A stretch of DNA of 64,000 nucleotides, taken from NCBI RefSeq assembly GCF_004011835.1, contig NZ_RKLN01000003.1, positions 496,001 to 560,000 on the forward strand. The letters run 5' to 3'. Source of the stretch: Rhodococcus spongiicola (GTDB taxonomy: Bacteria; Actinomycetota; Actinomycetes; Mycobacteriales; Mycobacteriaceae). The notes under the pieces are model-generated. The model had not been told where the DNA came from. It did not search any database and was given only the letters and a program-made list of their open reading frames with translations. Both the position numbers and the translations under genes were made by a program. Positions 26,432 through 35,405 of this stretch are shown here, in pieces (the stretch's first letter is position 1; every line of letters starts with the position of its first letter).

Positions 26432-29400
26432 ATGTCCACGACAACTCCGAGCCGCCGGGATCTGAAGAACAGCCTGCGTGAGCTCGCTCTGCGCGACGAA
26501 CACCGGCTTCGGAAACGACTCGATCGGGCCCGGACTCCCGAGGCAATGGCCGCTCTCGCCGACGCGATCGCATCGGCACACGCTCGCCTGGCTGCCCGCC
26601 GGGACAGTGTCCCCGCCATCGAGTACCCGCAGACACTGCCGGTCAGCGCACGCCGCGACGACATCGCCGCCGCGATTGAATCGCACCAAGTCGTGGTTGT
26701 CGCCGGTGAGACGGGCTCCGGCAAGACAACCCAGATCCCCAAGATCTGCCTCGAACTGGGCCGGGGCATCCGCGGCATGATCGGGCACACCCAGCCCCGC
26801 CGGCTCGCCGCCCGCACCGTCGCCGAACGGATCGCAGAGGAGGTGGGCCGAGAGCTCGGGGACACCGTCGGCTACACCGTCCGCTTCACCGACCAGGTCT
26901 CGGACTCCACCCTCGTCAAGCTGATGACCGACGGCATTTTGCTCGCGGAAATCCAGCGCGACCGGATGTTGCGCCGCTACGACACCCTCATCATCGACGA
27001 GGCCCATGAGCGCAGCCTCAACATCGATTTCATCCTCGGCTACCTCAAACAGCTGCTGCCCCGCCGGCCCGACCTCAAGGTGATCATCACCTCGGCGACC
27101 ATCGACCCCGAGCGGTTCGCGCAACACTTCGCAGTCGACGGCGTTCCCGCTCCGATCGTGGAGGTGTCCGGGCGCACGTATCCGGTCGAGATGCGGTACA
27201 GGCCGCTCACCGTCGAGGTCGGCGACCAGACCTTCGACCGCGATCCCGTCGACGCAGTATGCGAGGCCGTCGAGGAGCTGTGCGGGGAGGGCGACGGGGA
27301 CATCCTGGTCTTCCTGTCCGGCGAACGCGAGATCCGTGACACCGCCGATGGATTGCGGGACCGCAAGCTCCGGAATACCGAGATCGTCCCCCTGTATGCA
27401 CGGCTGTCGGCCGCCGAGCAGCACAAGGTCTTCACGGCGCATACCGGTCGCCGCGTCGTGCTTTCGACGAACGTCGCCGAGACGTCCCTGACCGTGCCTG
27501 GCATTCGCTACGTCGTCGACCCCGGCACCGCACGCATCTCGCGGTACTCGGTACGGACCAAGGTGCAGCGGCTGCCGATCGAACCCATTTCACAAGCCTC
27601 GGCCCGCCAGCGTGCCGGCCGATGCGGCCGTGTCGCCGACGGCATATGCATTCGCCTGTACTCGGAGGACGACTTCGAGTCGCGGCCGCAGTTCACCGAA
27701 CCGGAGATCTTGCGTACGAACCTGGCGTCGGTCGTCCTGCAGATGGCGGCTCTCGGTCTCGGCAGCATCGAGGCCTTCCCATTCGTCGAGGCACCCGACC
27801 CGCGGGCGATCCGTGACGGCATCGCGCTACTCGAGGAACTCGGCGCAATCGCGACGGGCAAGCAGGCAGCGGGTGGCGCCCCGGCGCCGAGGGGACCGCA
27901 GCTTACGTCGACTGGACGTGAACTCGCGCAACTCCCGGTCGATCCACGGATGGCTCGGATGCTGGTGGAGGCGAACCGAAACGGCTGCCTGCGCGAGATG
28001 CTCGTGATCGTCTCGGCGCTGTCGATTCAGGACGTGCGTGAACGACCGACCGAATTCCAGCAGGCCGCTGACGAGAAGCACGCCCGGTTCAACGTCGAGA
28101 ACTCCGATTTCCTCGCCTATCTGAGGCTGTGGGACTACCTCCGCGCTCAGCGGAAGGATCTGAGCTCCAACCAGTTCCGGAAGATGTGCCGGAACGAGTT
28201 CCTGCACTGGCTGCGGATCCGCGAATGGCAGGACCTACACGGACAACTCCGTCAGATCACCCGCGGGCTCGGATGGGAAACAATGAAATCCGCCGTTGCC
28301 GATACCGGAGCGACCGAGACCGCGATCCACCAGTCCCTGCTGGCGGGTCTGCTCTCCCACATCGGGCTCCGTGAGGGTGACAAGCGGGACTTCCTCGGCG
28401 CCCGCGGAAGCCGGTTCGCCATCTTCCCCGGGTCGGGGTTGTTCAAGAAGCCGCCGCGCTGGGTCATGGCCACCGAACTTGTCGAGACGTCGCGCCTGTG
28501 GGCTCGTATCTCCGCCCGCATCGAGCCCGAGTGGGCCGAGAAGCTCGCCCCACACCTGGTCAAGCGCACCTACTCGGAACCGCACTGGTCGACCAAACGA
28601 GCTTGCGCGATGGCCTACGAGCGCGTCACCCTCTACGGCGTCCCGCTGGTCACCGGACGCCCGGTGACATACGGCTCGATCGACCCGAATGCGTCACGCG
28701 AGCTGTTTATCCGGCATGCACTGGTGCAGGGCGAGTGGCGGACGCACCACGAGTTCTTTCACGCCAACCGAGCACTGCTCGACGACGTGGAGGAACTCGA
28801 GCACCGAGCCCGCCGCCGTGACATCCTCGTCGACGACGAGACGCTGTTCGACTTCTATGACGAACGGATCGGCCCGGAGGTAGTGTCCGCCAGGCATTTC
28901 GACACATGGTGGAAGAAGGCGCGCCGGCAGAACCCGAACCTACTGACCTTCACGACAGCAACGGTCGTGAACGCAGACTCGGCCGCCGTGCTCGAGGGCG
29001 ACTATCCCAATGCGTGGCGGCAGAGCGATATACAGTTCCCTCTCACCTACCAGTTCGAGCCAGGCAAGGACGATGACGGTGTGACCGCACGTATCCCGGT
29101 CGCCCTGCTGGCCGGGGTTCGCCCTATCGGCTTCGACTGGCTGGTACCCGGCATGCGCAGCGAACTGGTCGCTGCATTGATAAAGACTCTGCCGAAACAG
29201 CTACGACGCCAAGTGGTGCCGGCGCCCGACTTCGCTGCCGCTGCACTCGCCGCGGTGAAACCACGGTCCGAATCGCTCGTCCATGCAATGGCGCGGGAGC
29301 TCTCGCGGCTCGGTTCGTGCCGGATCGAACCGACGGACTTCGACATCACCTCTCTGCCCGCGCACTTGCGGATGACGTTCGCCGCCGTGGACAAGAAGGG

Positions 29401-30358
29401 AAACATCCTCGGGAAGGACAAGGATCTCACCGCCTTGCGCCGCAAACTGGCTCCACGGGTCGAGGCGGAAGTAGCCAAGGCGACCTCCGACACCGAGCGA
29501 CGGCCCGCGGTCGAGTGGACCGAGCAGACTCTCGGCACGCTGCCGGAATCGGTGACCCACACGGTCAGCGGCCAGAAGGTCACGGGATTCCCGGCGCTCG
29601 TTCCCGAGGAGTCCGGGGTCGCGGTGCGGGTACTGACCACCCGCGCGGCGCAGCGTGCCGCGATGCACGACGGCACCCGCGACCTCCTGTTGCGCGCCGT
29701 TCCAACCCCGGCCAACTCGGTGACGCGCGGCATGAGCAACGGCGACCGGCTGGCGCTCGGACAGAATCCGAACGGCAGCTTCGACGCCCTCCTAGCTGAC
29801 TGTCGAGCCTGTGCTGTCGACGAGTTGATCGCCGAGAACGGAGGCCCCGTTCGGGATCCGGTCTCGTTCGAGACACTGAAGGCCACCGTCCGTTCACAGC
29901 TCACGACCCGGGTCGCACGGCTGTTGCGACTACTGCTGCCCGCGCTCGCCGCGGCGCACCGACTGGCCGTCCTCCTCGATCAAGCTACGGGTGAGGCCGC
30001 CGACGACGTACGGGAACAGCGGGAGTCGTTGCTGTTCCCCGGGTTTGTGACCCGGCTCGGCTCGAGCCGCCTCGAGAACCTGCCCCGCTACCTTGCGGCA
30101 GCGGCAATGCGCCTCGAGTCCCTACCGGCTAGTCGCCAGCGCGACCGCACCGGGATGGACTCACTCGACCGCGTGTACGCAGCGTACGACCGCATGATCT
30201 CGGCACTTCCGGATGAACGCCGCAGCGACGCCGATGTCGACGAAATCCTGTGGAAGATCGAGGAACTACGCGTGAGCCTGTTCGCACAAACACTGGGCAC
30301 CGCAATTCCGGTGTCCGAGAAGCGGATCCTCAAGGCGATCGACGCAATCCGCCGCTGA
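26432..30358 (+). CDS. hrpA: ATP-dependent RNA helicase HrpA
   Basis: A 1308-residue DEAH/RHA helicase, matching the usual HrpA length of about 1300. Walker A is AGETGSGKT at 91-99, followed by QPRRLAARTVAERIAEE, motif II IIDEAHERS, TSATID, the second RecA domain with LSTNVAETSLTVPGIRYVVDPG and QRAGRCGR, then winged-helix, HA2 and OB regions and the long DUF3418 C-terminus. HrpA helps resolve stalled ribosomes and processes mRNA. The ATG at 26432 is chosen because an upstream in-frame extension is not conserved in character and the -10 box falls just before it. It is convergent with nrdR. Confidence 0.95.
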   Translation: MSTTTPSRRDLKNSLRELALRDEHRLRKRLDRARTPEAMAALADAIASAHARLAARRDSVPAIEYPQTLPVSARRDDIAAAIESHQVVVVAGETGSGKTTQIPKICLELGRGIRGMIGHTQPRRLAARTVAERIAEEVGRELGDTVGYTVRFTDQVSDSTLVKLMTDGILLAEIQRDRMLRRYDTLIIDEAHERSLNIDFILGYLKQLLPRRPDLKVIITSATIDPERFAQHFAVDGVPAPIVEVSGRTYPVEMRYRPLTVEVGDQTFDRDPVDAVCEAVEELCGEGDGDILVFLSGEREIRDTADGLRDRKLRNTEIVPLYARLSAAEQHKVFTAHTGRRVVLSTNVAETSLTVPGIRYVVDPGTARISRYSVRTKVQRLPIEPISQASARQRAGRCGRVADGICIRLYSEDDFESRPQFTEPEILRTNLASVVLQMAALGLGSIEAFPFVEAPDPRAIRDGIALLEELGAIATGKQAAGGAPAPRGPQLTSTGRELAQLPVDPRMARMLVEANRNGCLREMLVIVSALSIQDVRERPTEFQQAADEKHARFNVENSDFLAYLRLWDYLRAQRKDLSSNQFRKMCRNEFLHWLRIREWQDLHGQLRQITRGLGWETMKSAVADTGATETAIHQSLLAGLLSHIGLREGDKRDFLGARGSRFAIFPGSGLFKKPPRWVMATELVETSRLWARISARIEPEWAEKLAPHLVKRTYSEPHWSTKRACAMAYERVTLYGVPLVTGRPVTYGSIDPNASRELFIRHALVQGEWRTHHEFFHANRALLDDVEELEHRARRRDILVDDETLFDFYDERIGPEVVSARHFDTWWKKARRQNPNLLTFTTATVVNADSAAVLEGDYPNAWRQSDIQFPLTYQFEPGKDDDGVTARIPVALLAGVRPIGFDWLVPGMRSELVAALIKTLPKQLRRQVVPAPDFAAAALAAVKPRSESLVHAMARELSRLGSCRIEPTDFDITSLPAHLRMTFAAVDKKGNILGKDKDLTALRRKLAPRVEAEVAKATSDTERRPAVEWTEQTLGTLPESVTHTVSGQKVTGFPALVPEESGVAVRVLTTRAAQRAAMHDGTRDLLLRAVPTPANSVTRGMSNGDRLALGQNPNGSFDALLADCRACAVDELIAENGGPVRDPVSFETLKATVRSQLTTRVARLLRLLLPALAAAHRLAVLLDQATGEAADDVREQRESLLFPGFVTRLGSSRLENLPRYLAAAAMRLESLPASRQRDRTGMDSLDRVYAAYDRMISALPDERRSDADVDEILWKIEELRVSLFAQTLGTAIPVSEKRILKAIDAIRR

Positions 30359-30363
30359 GCCGC

Positions 30364-30390
30364 CTCGGCACCGCAGTGCGGTGGGCCGAG
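30364..30390. terminator. Hairpin between convergent hrpA and nrdR
   Basis: CTCGGCACCGC pairs with GCGGTGGGCCGAG around AGT with a two-base bulge. It lies just after the hrpA stop and just before the nrdR stop. There is no T-run. Confidence 0.5.
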
Positions 30391-30393
30391 AAG

Positions 30394-30885
30394 CTACTCG
30401 GTTGCCGACTCGGCGTCCGCGAGTTCGGCCGCGCGGCTCTCGCGGTGAGTCCGCAGGTCGTTGATCTCCCGCTCGAAGTCTTCGGCCGAGCTGAAGGACC
30501 GATACACCGACGCAAAACGCAGGTATGCGACCTCGTCGAGATCGCGAAGGGGACCAAGAATGGCCAATCCGACCTCGTGGCTGGGGATCTCCGGTGACCC
30601 GGACGCACGCACGGTGTCCTCGACCTGCTGCGCCAGCAGATACAGCGCATCGTTGTCGACCTGCCGCCCCTGGCAGGCCCGCTGCACGCCACGGACGACC
30701 TTCTCTCGGCTGAACGGCTCGGTGACACCGCTGCGTTTGACCACCGCGAGGACCGCAGTCTCGACGGTCGTGAACCTGCGTCCACACTCCGGGCACGCAC
30801 GCCGCCGACGGATTGCCGCGCCCTCGTCGGCTTCACGGGAATCGACCACGCGGGAATCAGGGTGCCGACAGAACGGGCAATGCAT
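30394..30885 (-). CDS. nrdR: Ribonucleotide reductase repressor NrdR
   Basis: A 163-residue NrdR. The zinc ribbon is [18 protein letters not shown]...[16 protein letters not shown] (two CxxC pairs), followed by the ATP-cone ([24 protein letters not shown]). It senses ATP/dATP and represses ribonucleotide reductase genes. The start at 30885, after AAGGA, begins exactly at the zinc ribbon as in the family. An in-frame extension of 72 codons upstream is not part of NrdR. The gap 30886-31139 before the LysM gene holds no recognised gene. Confidence 0.96.
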   Translation of the reverse strand: MHCPFCRHPDSRVVDSREADEGAAIRRRRACPECGRRFTTVETAVLAVVKRSGVTEPFSREKVVRGVQRACQGRQVDNDALYLLAQQVEDTVRASGSPEIPSHEVGLAILGPLRDLDEVAYLRFASVYRSFSSAEDFEREINDLRTHRESRAAELADAESATE

Positions 30886-31139
30886 GGTGCGTCCTTCGTA
30901 GCCGTTGTGGCCGCTGCGTCGCTTCTCGACCGCAGCCGGTTCCAGTGGGACCGGCGCACGCACAGCAGGAACGAACTCGACGCGACCACTTGATGTGGTG
31001 TGACTGACAGGATTCGAGAATACCCGCCTCTCCCAGATCGGCAGCGACTCCCCGGTGCCTAGACGAGCGAGCACCGAGTCCGGCTGTGGCGGCAGCGCCA
31101 TGATCGAGCGCCTCCTCCATTCCTGGCCTGTGGCCGAGC

Positions 31140-31640
31140 TCAGCTAGCGAGCGAGACCGGTGCGAGCAGTGTCTGACCGGCCCGGACGCTCACACCCGGC
31201 ATGTCGTTCAACTCCATGATGCGGTCGACCACCCGGCCGACCGGCGCGCCCGGCGCGACCCGTGACGCGACAGCGGTCAGGGTCTCACCATCACGCACTT
31301 GCACTGCAGCAGTCCCCGTTGGGATCCCGTCCGGCGCCGCCGCCAGCCTCGCGAGCGTGTCCATGCCGACAACGACGCCGGCCGTGACCACGACCGTCGC
31401 AACCACACTCGTGAAGCCGGCCGACCACGCGCGCCGACGGCCCCGACCGTGCGACGCGCACGGAGTCTGCGCCGCACGCGTTCGAGACACCCCGCGTCGA
31501 GGGATCTCGTCGTAGCGGACGATGCCGGCTGAGGGACGAGTCCTGTCGGCGCGGTAGGCGGGCCTCCGTCCGGTCTGCATCGCCCCGATCTGTGTCGCGC
31601 TGATCCGCGCCTCGCCGTTCCCCGAGAGTGCCACGTTCAT
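31140..31640 (-). CDS. LysM-domain protein, ChiZ (Rv2719c)-like
   Basis: A 166-residue protein. A membrane segment ([29 protein letters not shown], about residues 72-100) follows a basic cytoplasmic N-terminus, and a C-terminal LysM domain ([49 protein letters not shown]) faces the wall. The mycobacterial orthologue next to lexA is an SOS-induced wall-binding protein that delays division after DNA damage. The same neighbourhood and the two SOS boxes upstream support that role. The start follows GGGAGGG. Confidence 0.85.
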   Translation of the reverse strand: MNVALSGNGEARISATQIGAMQTGRRPAYRADRTRPSAGIVRYDEIPRRGVSRTRAAQTPCASHGRGRRRAWSAGFTSVVATVVVTAGVVVGMDTLARLAAAPDGIPTGTAAVQVRDGETLTAVASRVAPGAPVGRVVDRIMELNDMPGVSVRAGQTLLAPVSLAS

Positions 31641-31706
31641 CCGAACCCTCCCACCGAGTCGATTTCGCCTGCCTGACGCAATACAAGTCGTTCGAATTCC
31701 AACTCT

Positions 31707-31722
31707 TCGCTCATGTGTTCGA
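31707..31722. promoter_or_regulatory. LexA (SOS) box 1
   Basis: TCGCTCATGTGTTCGA, on the other strand TCGAACACATGAGCGA, matches TCGAAC-N4-GTTCGA at 10 of 12 defined bases. It abuts box 2. Confidence 0.75.
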
Positions 31723-31738
31723 TAGAACACATATTCGA
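31723..31738. promoter_or_regulatory. LexA (SOS) box 2
   Basis: TAGAACACATATTCGA matches TCGAAC-N4-GTTCGA at 10 of 12 defined bases. It starts at the base after box 1, forming a back-to-back pair upstream of the LysM gene. Confidence 0.75.
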
Positions 31739-31785
31739 TTTCTACCACGTGCCCGAGCAAAAGTCAGCAATAATCGACCTACAAG

Positions 31786-31826
31786 TCGAACTGATGTTTG
31801 AAGTCGAGAGATGATCGGGATACATT
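31786..31826 (+). promoter_or_regulatory. lexA promoter with LexA box 3 over the -35
   Basis: TCGAACTGATGTTTGA (31786-31801) matches the SOS box at 11 of 12 defined bases. It overlaps the -35 TTGAAG (31798-31803), which is followed by a 17-base spacer and the -10 TACATT (31821-31826). LexA bound here would block its own promoter. The transcript would have a leader of about 90 bases before the ATG at 31922. Confidence 0.8.
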
Positions 31827-31921
31827 TGCTGTGCAAACAGGCGGATGCATGCAGGCGAAATGGAAGACCGGCACCACAAATCCGGCGCGGACGCGGCGGA
31901 GCCGCAAGGAGGCGAACGGAC

Positions 31922-32650
31922 ATGAAGGACGACACCTCGCGTACCGCGGGCAGAACCGGGAACGAGCTGTCCGTCGACGCCGGCACCCTCACCGAACGTC
32001 AGCGCAAGGTTCTCGAGGTCATTCGAGCCTCGGTCGCCGAGCGCGGCTACCCTCCGAGCATCCGCGAGATCGGCGACGCGGTGGGGCTGACATCGACGTC
32101 ATCGGTCGCACACCAGCTGCGCACCCTCGAACGTAAGGGTTTCCTCCGCCGCGACCCGAACCGCCCCCGGGCCGTCGACGTACGCGGTCTGGACGGTCCT
32201 GCCACGGACACGAGCCAGGGGTTCCAGAGCGTAGATGGCGCCTCGACGACCATCTCGCCCGCTGACGAACTGCCCACACCGACGCTTGTCCCGGTACTCG
32301 GCCGGATCGCCGCCGGTGGCCCCATCCTCGCCGAGGAAGCCGTCGAGGACGTCTTCCCCCTGCCTCGCGAACTGGTCGGGCAGGGCTCGTTGTTCCTGCT
32401 CAAGGTCGTCGGTGAGTCCATGATCGACGCCGCGATCTGCGACGGCGACTGGGTGGTCGTGCGCCAGCAGAACGTCGCCGACAACGGCGACATCGTGGTC
32501 GCGATGATCGACGGGGAAGCCACGGTGAAGACGTTCAAGCGCACCGGCAAGGACGTTTGGCTCATGCCGCACAACCGGTTGTTCGACCCCATACCCGGCA
32601 ACGACGCCGCGATCCTCGGCAAGGTTGTCACCGTGATGCGCAAGCTCTGA
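31922..32650 (+). CDS. lexA: SOS repressor LexA
   Basis: A 242-residue LexA. The N-terminal winged HTH is [31 protein letters not shown]. The self-cleavage bond Ala131-Gly132 lies in GRIAAGGPI, and the catalytic dyad is Ser166 (VVGESMID) and Lys203 (ATVKTFK). RecA filaments trigger cleavage and derepress SOS genes, here including lexA, the LysM gene and recA. The ATG follows AAGGAGG. A linker of about 30 residues between domains is longer than in enterobacteria, as usual in actinobacteria. Confidence 0.97.
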   Translation: MKDDTSRTAGRTGNELSVDAGTLTERQRKVLEVIRASVAERGYPPSIREIGDAVGLTSTSSVAHQLRTLERKGFLRRDPNRPRAVDVRGLDGPATDTSQGFQSVDGASTTISPADELPTPTLVPVLGRIAAGGPILAEEAVEDVFPLPRELVGQGSLFLLKVVGESMIDAAICDGDWVVVRQQNVADNGDIVVAMIDGEATVKTFKRTGKDVWLMPHNRLFDPIPGNDAAILGKVVTVMRKL

Positions 32651-32695
32651 GACGAAACAGGCGGGCCGCGGTTTCACCGCCGGCCCGCCCGTCTC
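32649..32695. terminator. Hairpin between convergent lexA and acyl-CoA dehydrogenase
   Basis: GAGACG...CGTCTC and GGCGGGCC...GGCCCGCC arms enclose an inner GCGGT/ACCGC stem. The structure starts at the lexA stop. There is no T-run in either direction, typical of GC-rich actinobacterial terminators. Confidence 0.6.
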
Positions 32696-32706
32696 GTTGC
32701 CATCGA

Positions 32707-33852
32707 TCAGTTCAGGTCGAGACCCCGGCCGATGATTTCCTTCATGATCTCGCTGGTTCCACCGTAGATGGTCTGGACGCGAGAATCCATGTACGCCTTG
32801 GCGATCGGGTACTCGCGCATGTAACCGTAGCCGCCGTGCAACTGAAGGCACCGGTCGATGAGCTTGACCTGAGCCTCGGTCGTCCACCACTTGGCCATCG
32901 CCGCCTCCTGCACCGTGAGCTTGCCGGCACACAATTGCTCGGTGAAACGGTCGACGAGGACCCGCACAGCCGTCGCCTCGGTGGACAGCTCCGCAAGCAC
33001 GAATCGGGTGTTCTGGAAGCTACCGATGGACTTGCCGAAAGCCTTGCGATCGCGGCAGTACTGGATCGTCATCTCGAGGCAGGATTCCATGGCAGCGGCG
33101 GCGACCACGGCGATGGACATACGTTCCTGCGGCAAATTCTGCATCAGGTAGATGAAGCCCATCCCCTCCTCGCCGAGCAGGTTCTCGGCAGGCACCCGCA
33201 CATCCGTGAAGCTGAGTTCAGCCGTGTCCTGGGCCTTCAGTCCGATCTTGTCGAGGTTTCGCCCACGTTCGAAACCCTCCATTCCGCGCTCGACGACGAA
33301 CAGCGAAAAGCCCTGCGCCCCCTTCTCCGGGTCGGTGCACGCGACGACGATGACGAGGTCAGCATTGATGCCGTTGGTGATGAAAGTCTTGGCGCCGCTG
33401 AGGATCCAGTGATCTCCGTCACGCACGGCACGGGTCTTGATGTTCTGCAGGTCGCTGCCGGTGCCGGGTTCGGTCATCGCGATAGCGGTGATGAGCTCAC
33501 CCGAACAGAACCCCGGAAGCCACCGCCGCTTCTGCTCGTCGTTGGTCAGGTTGATCAGGTACGGCGCGACAACGTCGTTGTGCAGCATGAAGCCGAGGCC
33601 TGAGTAGCCGCCGTGGGTCGTCTCCTCGGTGAGGACCATGTTGTAGCGGAAGTCGTCAACTCCCCCGCCGCCGTACTCCTCGGGCACCGCCATGCCGAGG
33701 AAGCCCTGCTTGCCAGCCTCTACCCACACCGAGCGATCGACGATGTTCTGCTCCTCCCACTGATCGTGGAAGGGCGCGACGTGCTGGTCGAGAAACTTGC
33801 GGTAGGACTCTCGGAATAGTTCGTGCTCCGGTTCGAACAGCGTGCGTTCCAC
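32707..33852 (-). CDS. Acyl-CoA dehydrogenase (FadE20-like)
   Basis: A 381-residue acyl-CoA dehydrogenase. FAD-binding IAMTEPGTGSDLQNIKT, the central beta-domain (WILSGAKTFITNGINADLVIVVA), and the C-terminal QLHGGYGYMREYPIAKAYMDSRVQTIYGGTSEIM with the Glu/Gly region of the active site are present. It oxidises an acyl-CoA to the enoyl-CoA and passes electrons to ETF. Position next to hflX and lexA suggests the mycobacterial fadE20 orthologue. The GTG start follows GAGGAG. Confidence 0.9.
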   Translation of the reverse strand: MERTLFEPEHELFRESYRKFLDQHVAPFHDQWEEQNIVDRSVWVEAGKQGFLGMAVPEEYGGGGVDDFRYNMVLTEETTHGGYSGLGFMLHNDVVAPYLINLTNDEQKRRWLPGFCSGELITAIAMTEPGTGSDLQNIKTRAVRDGDHWILSGAKTFITNGINADLVIVVACTDPEKGAQGFSLFVVERGMEGFERGRNLDKIGLKAQDTAELSFTDVRVPAENLLGEEGMGFIYLMQNLPQERMSIAVVAAAAMESCLEMTIQYCRDRKAFGKSIGSFQNTRFVLAELSTEATAVRVLVDRFTEQLCAGKLTVQEAAMAKWWTTEAQVKLIDRCLQLHGGYGYMREYPIAKAYMDSRVQTIYGGTSEIMKEIIGRGLDLN

Positions 33853-33999
33853 TACTTCTCCTCGTGTCTACGTCCACCGGTGGGTAAGCGGGTGTGCTTC
33901 CTCGACACGACCGTAGGGCGCCGGTCAGCGTCGATCCATGACCGAGGCGAGCACGATTCGTGACCGTGTATCGCAGAAACGAACAGTGCTCGGCCGAGG

Positions 34000-35301
34000 T
34001 CAGCGGCGCTGTGCGTAGAGCCGCCGCATCACAGGGTAGGCGATAAGGATGCCGACCGAGCCCCACGCAATGCCGCCCAGTTCGACGGATCCGATCGACA
34101 AGGTGAGGTCGCCGACGCCCGCAACGAGGGCGGTCGCGGCCACGGTCAGGTTGACGGGGTCGGTGAGATCGACCTTCGCGTCCAACCAGATCCGCACGCC
34201 GAGAACACCGATCAGGCCGTACAGCACGAGGGTCGCGCCGCCGATGACGCCCTCGGGCACGGTGAACACGAGCGCACCGAACTTGGGCGAGAAGGACAAG
34301 ATGACCGCTGTGGCCGCGGCGATCCAGTAGGCCGCGGTGGAGTAGACACGGGTGGCCGCCATGACGCCGATGTTCTCGGCGTATGTGGTGGTACCCGAAC
34401 CGCCGCCCACACCGGCAAACGTGGTGGCAAGCCCGTCTGCGAAAAGCGCGTTGCCGGCCTGGTCGTCGAGTGAACGCCCGGTCATGGCAGCGACGGCCTT
34501 GACGTGTCCGACGTTCTCGGCGACGAGCACGATCACGACTGGCAGTGCGAGCAGGACCACCGACAGCTCGAAGGTCGGGCCTTGCAGGTCCGGGACGCCG
34601 AACCACGCCGCCTCGTTCAGTGCGTCGACCCGCTCGTCGGCGATACCGCCCGTGACGGCGGCAAATACCCAGCCGACAGCGACACCGATCAGAATGCCGA
34701 GTCGACCGAGGATGCCCGGGCCGACCACGGTCGCGAGCATGATGGCCAACAACGTGACCGCAGCGATCAGCGGCTGCGCCTGGAAGGATCCTGTGGCCAC
34801 TGGAGCAAGGTTGAGGCCGATCAGCGCGACGACTGCACCCGTCACGACAGGCGGCATGACGGCGTCGATGACACGGGCGCCTACCGCCTTCACGAGGGCG
34901 CCGACCAGCATGAGCACCACACCCGCCGCGACGACGCCGCCGAGCTGAGCTGCGGGACCCTCGCCCGCGGAGGCGCTCAGCGGCGCAATGAAGGCGAAGG
35001 ACGAACCGAGGTAGCTGGGTATGCGTCCACGGGTGATGAGCAGGAAGAGTGCCGTGCCGATGCCGGAGAAGAGCAGCGTCGTGGTCACCGGGAATCCGGT
35101 GATCGTCGGCACCAGCAGCGTGGCACCGAACATCGCGATCACGTGCTGTATGCCGATACCGATGGTGCGCGGCCATGACAGCCGCTCGTGCGGTGCCACC
35201 ACCGCGCCGTCACTGATTCTTCGGCCGTCACCGTGGACAGCCCAGGACCAGGCGCGGGCCGGCCCCCTCGTCGTGGATTCGGTTCTCTCCAGCTCAATCA
35301 C
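34000..35301 (-). CDS. NCS2 family uracil/xanthine permease
   Basis: A 433-residue polytopic transporter with about 14 membrane segments. IQHVIAMFGATLLVP is the NCS2 signature of uracil-type members, and VAENVGHVKAVAAMTGR and the acidic NAT motif region (FADGLATTFAGVGGGSGTTTYAENIGVMAATRV) are present. It imports a nucleobase with protons, most likely uracil. The GTG at 35301 follows TACTAT (35310-35315) by eight bases, so the leader is very short. No nucleotide genes are adjacent. Lies 147 bases upstream of the acyl-CoA dehydrogenase gene. Confidence 0.88.
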   Translation of the reverse strand: MIELERTESTTRGPARAWSWAVHGDGRRISDGAVVAPHERLSWPRTIGIGIQHVIAMFGATLLVPTITGFPVTTTLLFSGIGTALFLLITRGRIPSYLGSSFAFIAPLSASAGEGPAAQLGGVVAAGVVLMLVGALVKAVGARVIDAVMPPVVTGAVVALIGLNLAPVATGSFQAQPLIAAVTLLAIMLATVVGPGILGRLGILIGVAVGWVFAAVTGGIADERVDALNEAAWFGVPDLQGPTFELSVVLLALPVVIVLVAENVGHVKAVAAMTGRSLDDQAGNALFADGLATTFAGVGGGSGTTTYAENIGVMAATRVYSTAAYWIAAATAVILSFSPKFGALVFTVPEGVIGGATLVLYGLIGVLGVRIWLDAKVDLTDPVNLTVAATALVAGVGDLTLSIGSVELGGIAWGSVGILIAYPVMRRLYAQRR

Positions 35302-35309
35302 GAAACGAG

Positions 35310-35315
35310 ATAGTA
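35310..35315 (-). promoter_or_regulatory. -10 box TACTAT before the permease
   Basis: On the minus strand TACTAT ends eight bases before the GTG, leaving almost no leader. Confidence 0.4.
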
Positions 35316-35405
35316 GGTGTAGCCGTTACCCGCACCGGAACCGGTGGCGCTCACGGCGCCGGGACCGTGAAGTCGTAGCCGCGGAAGGACGAAGCGTCCT
35401 GACGC

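Noticed and set aside
30985-30999. ACCAC-N5-GTGGT dyad upstream of nrdR as an NrdR box
   Set aside because: It lacks the AT-rich core of NrdR boxes, occurs singly, and NrdR boxes normally come as spaced pairs before reductase genes.
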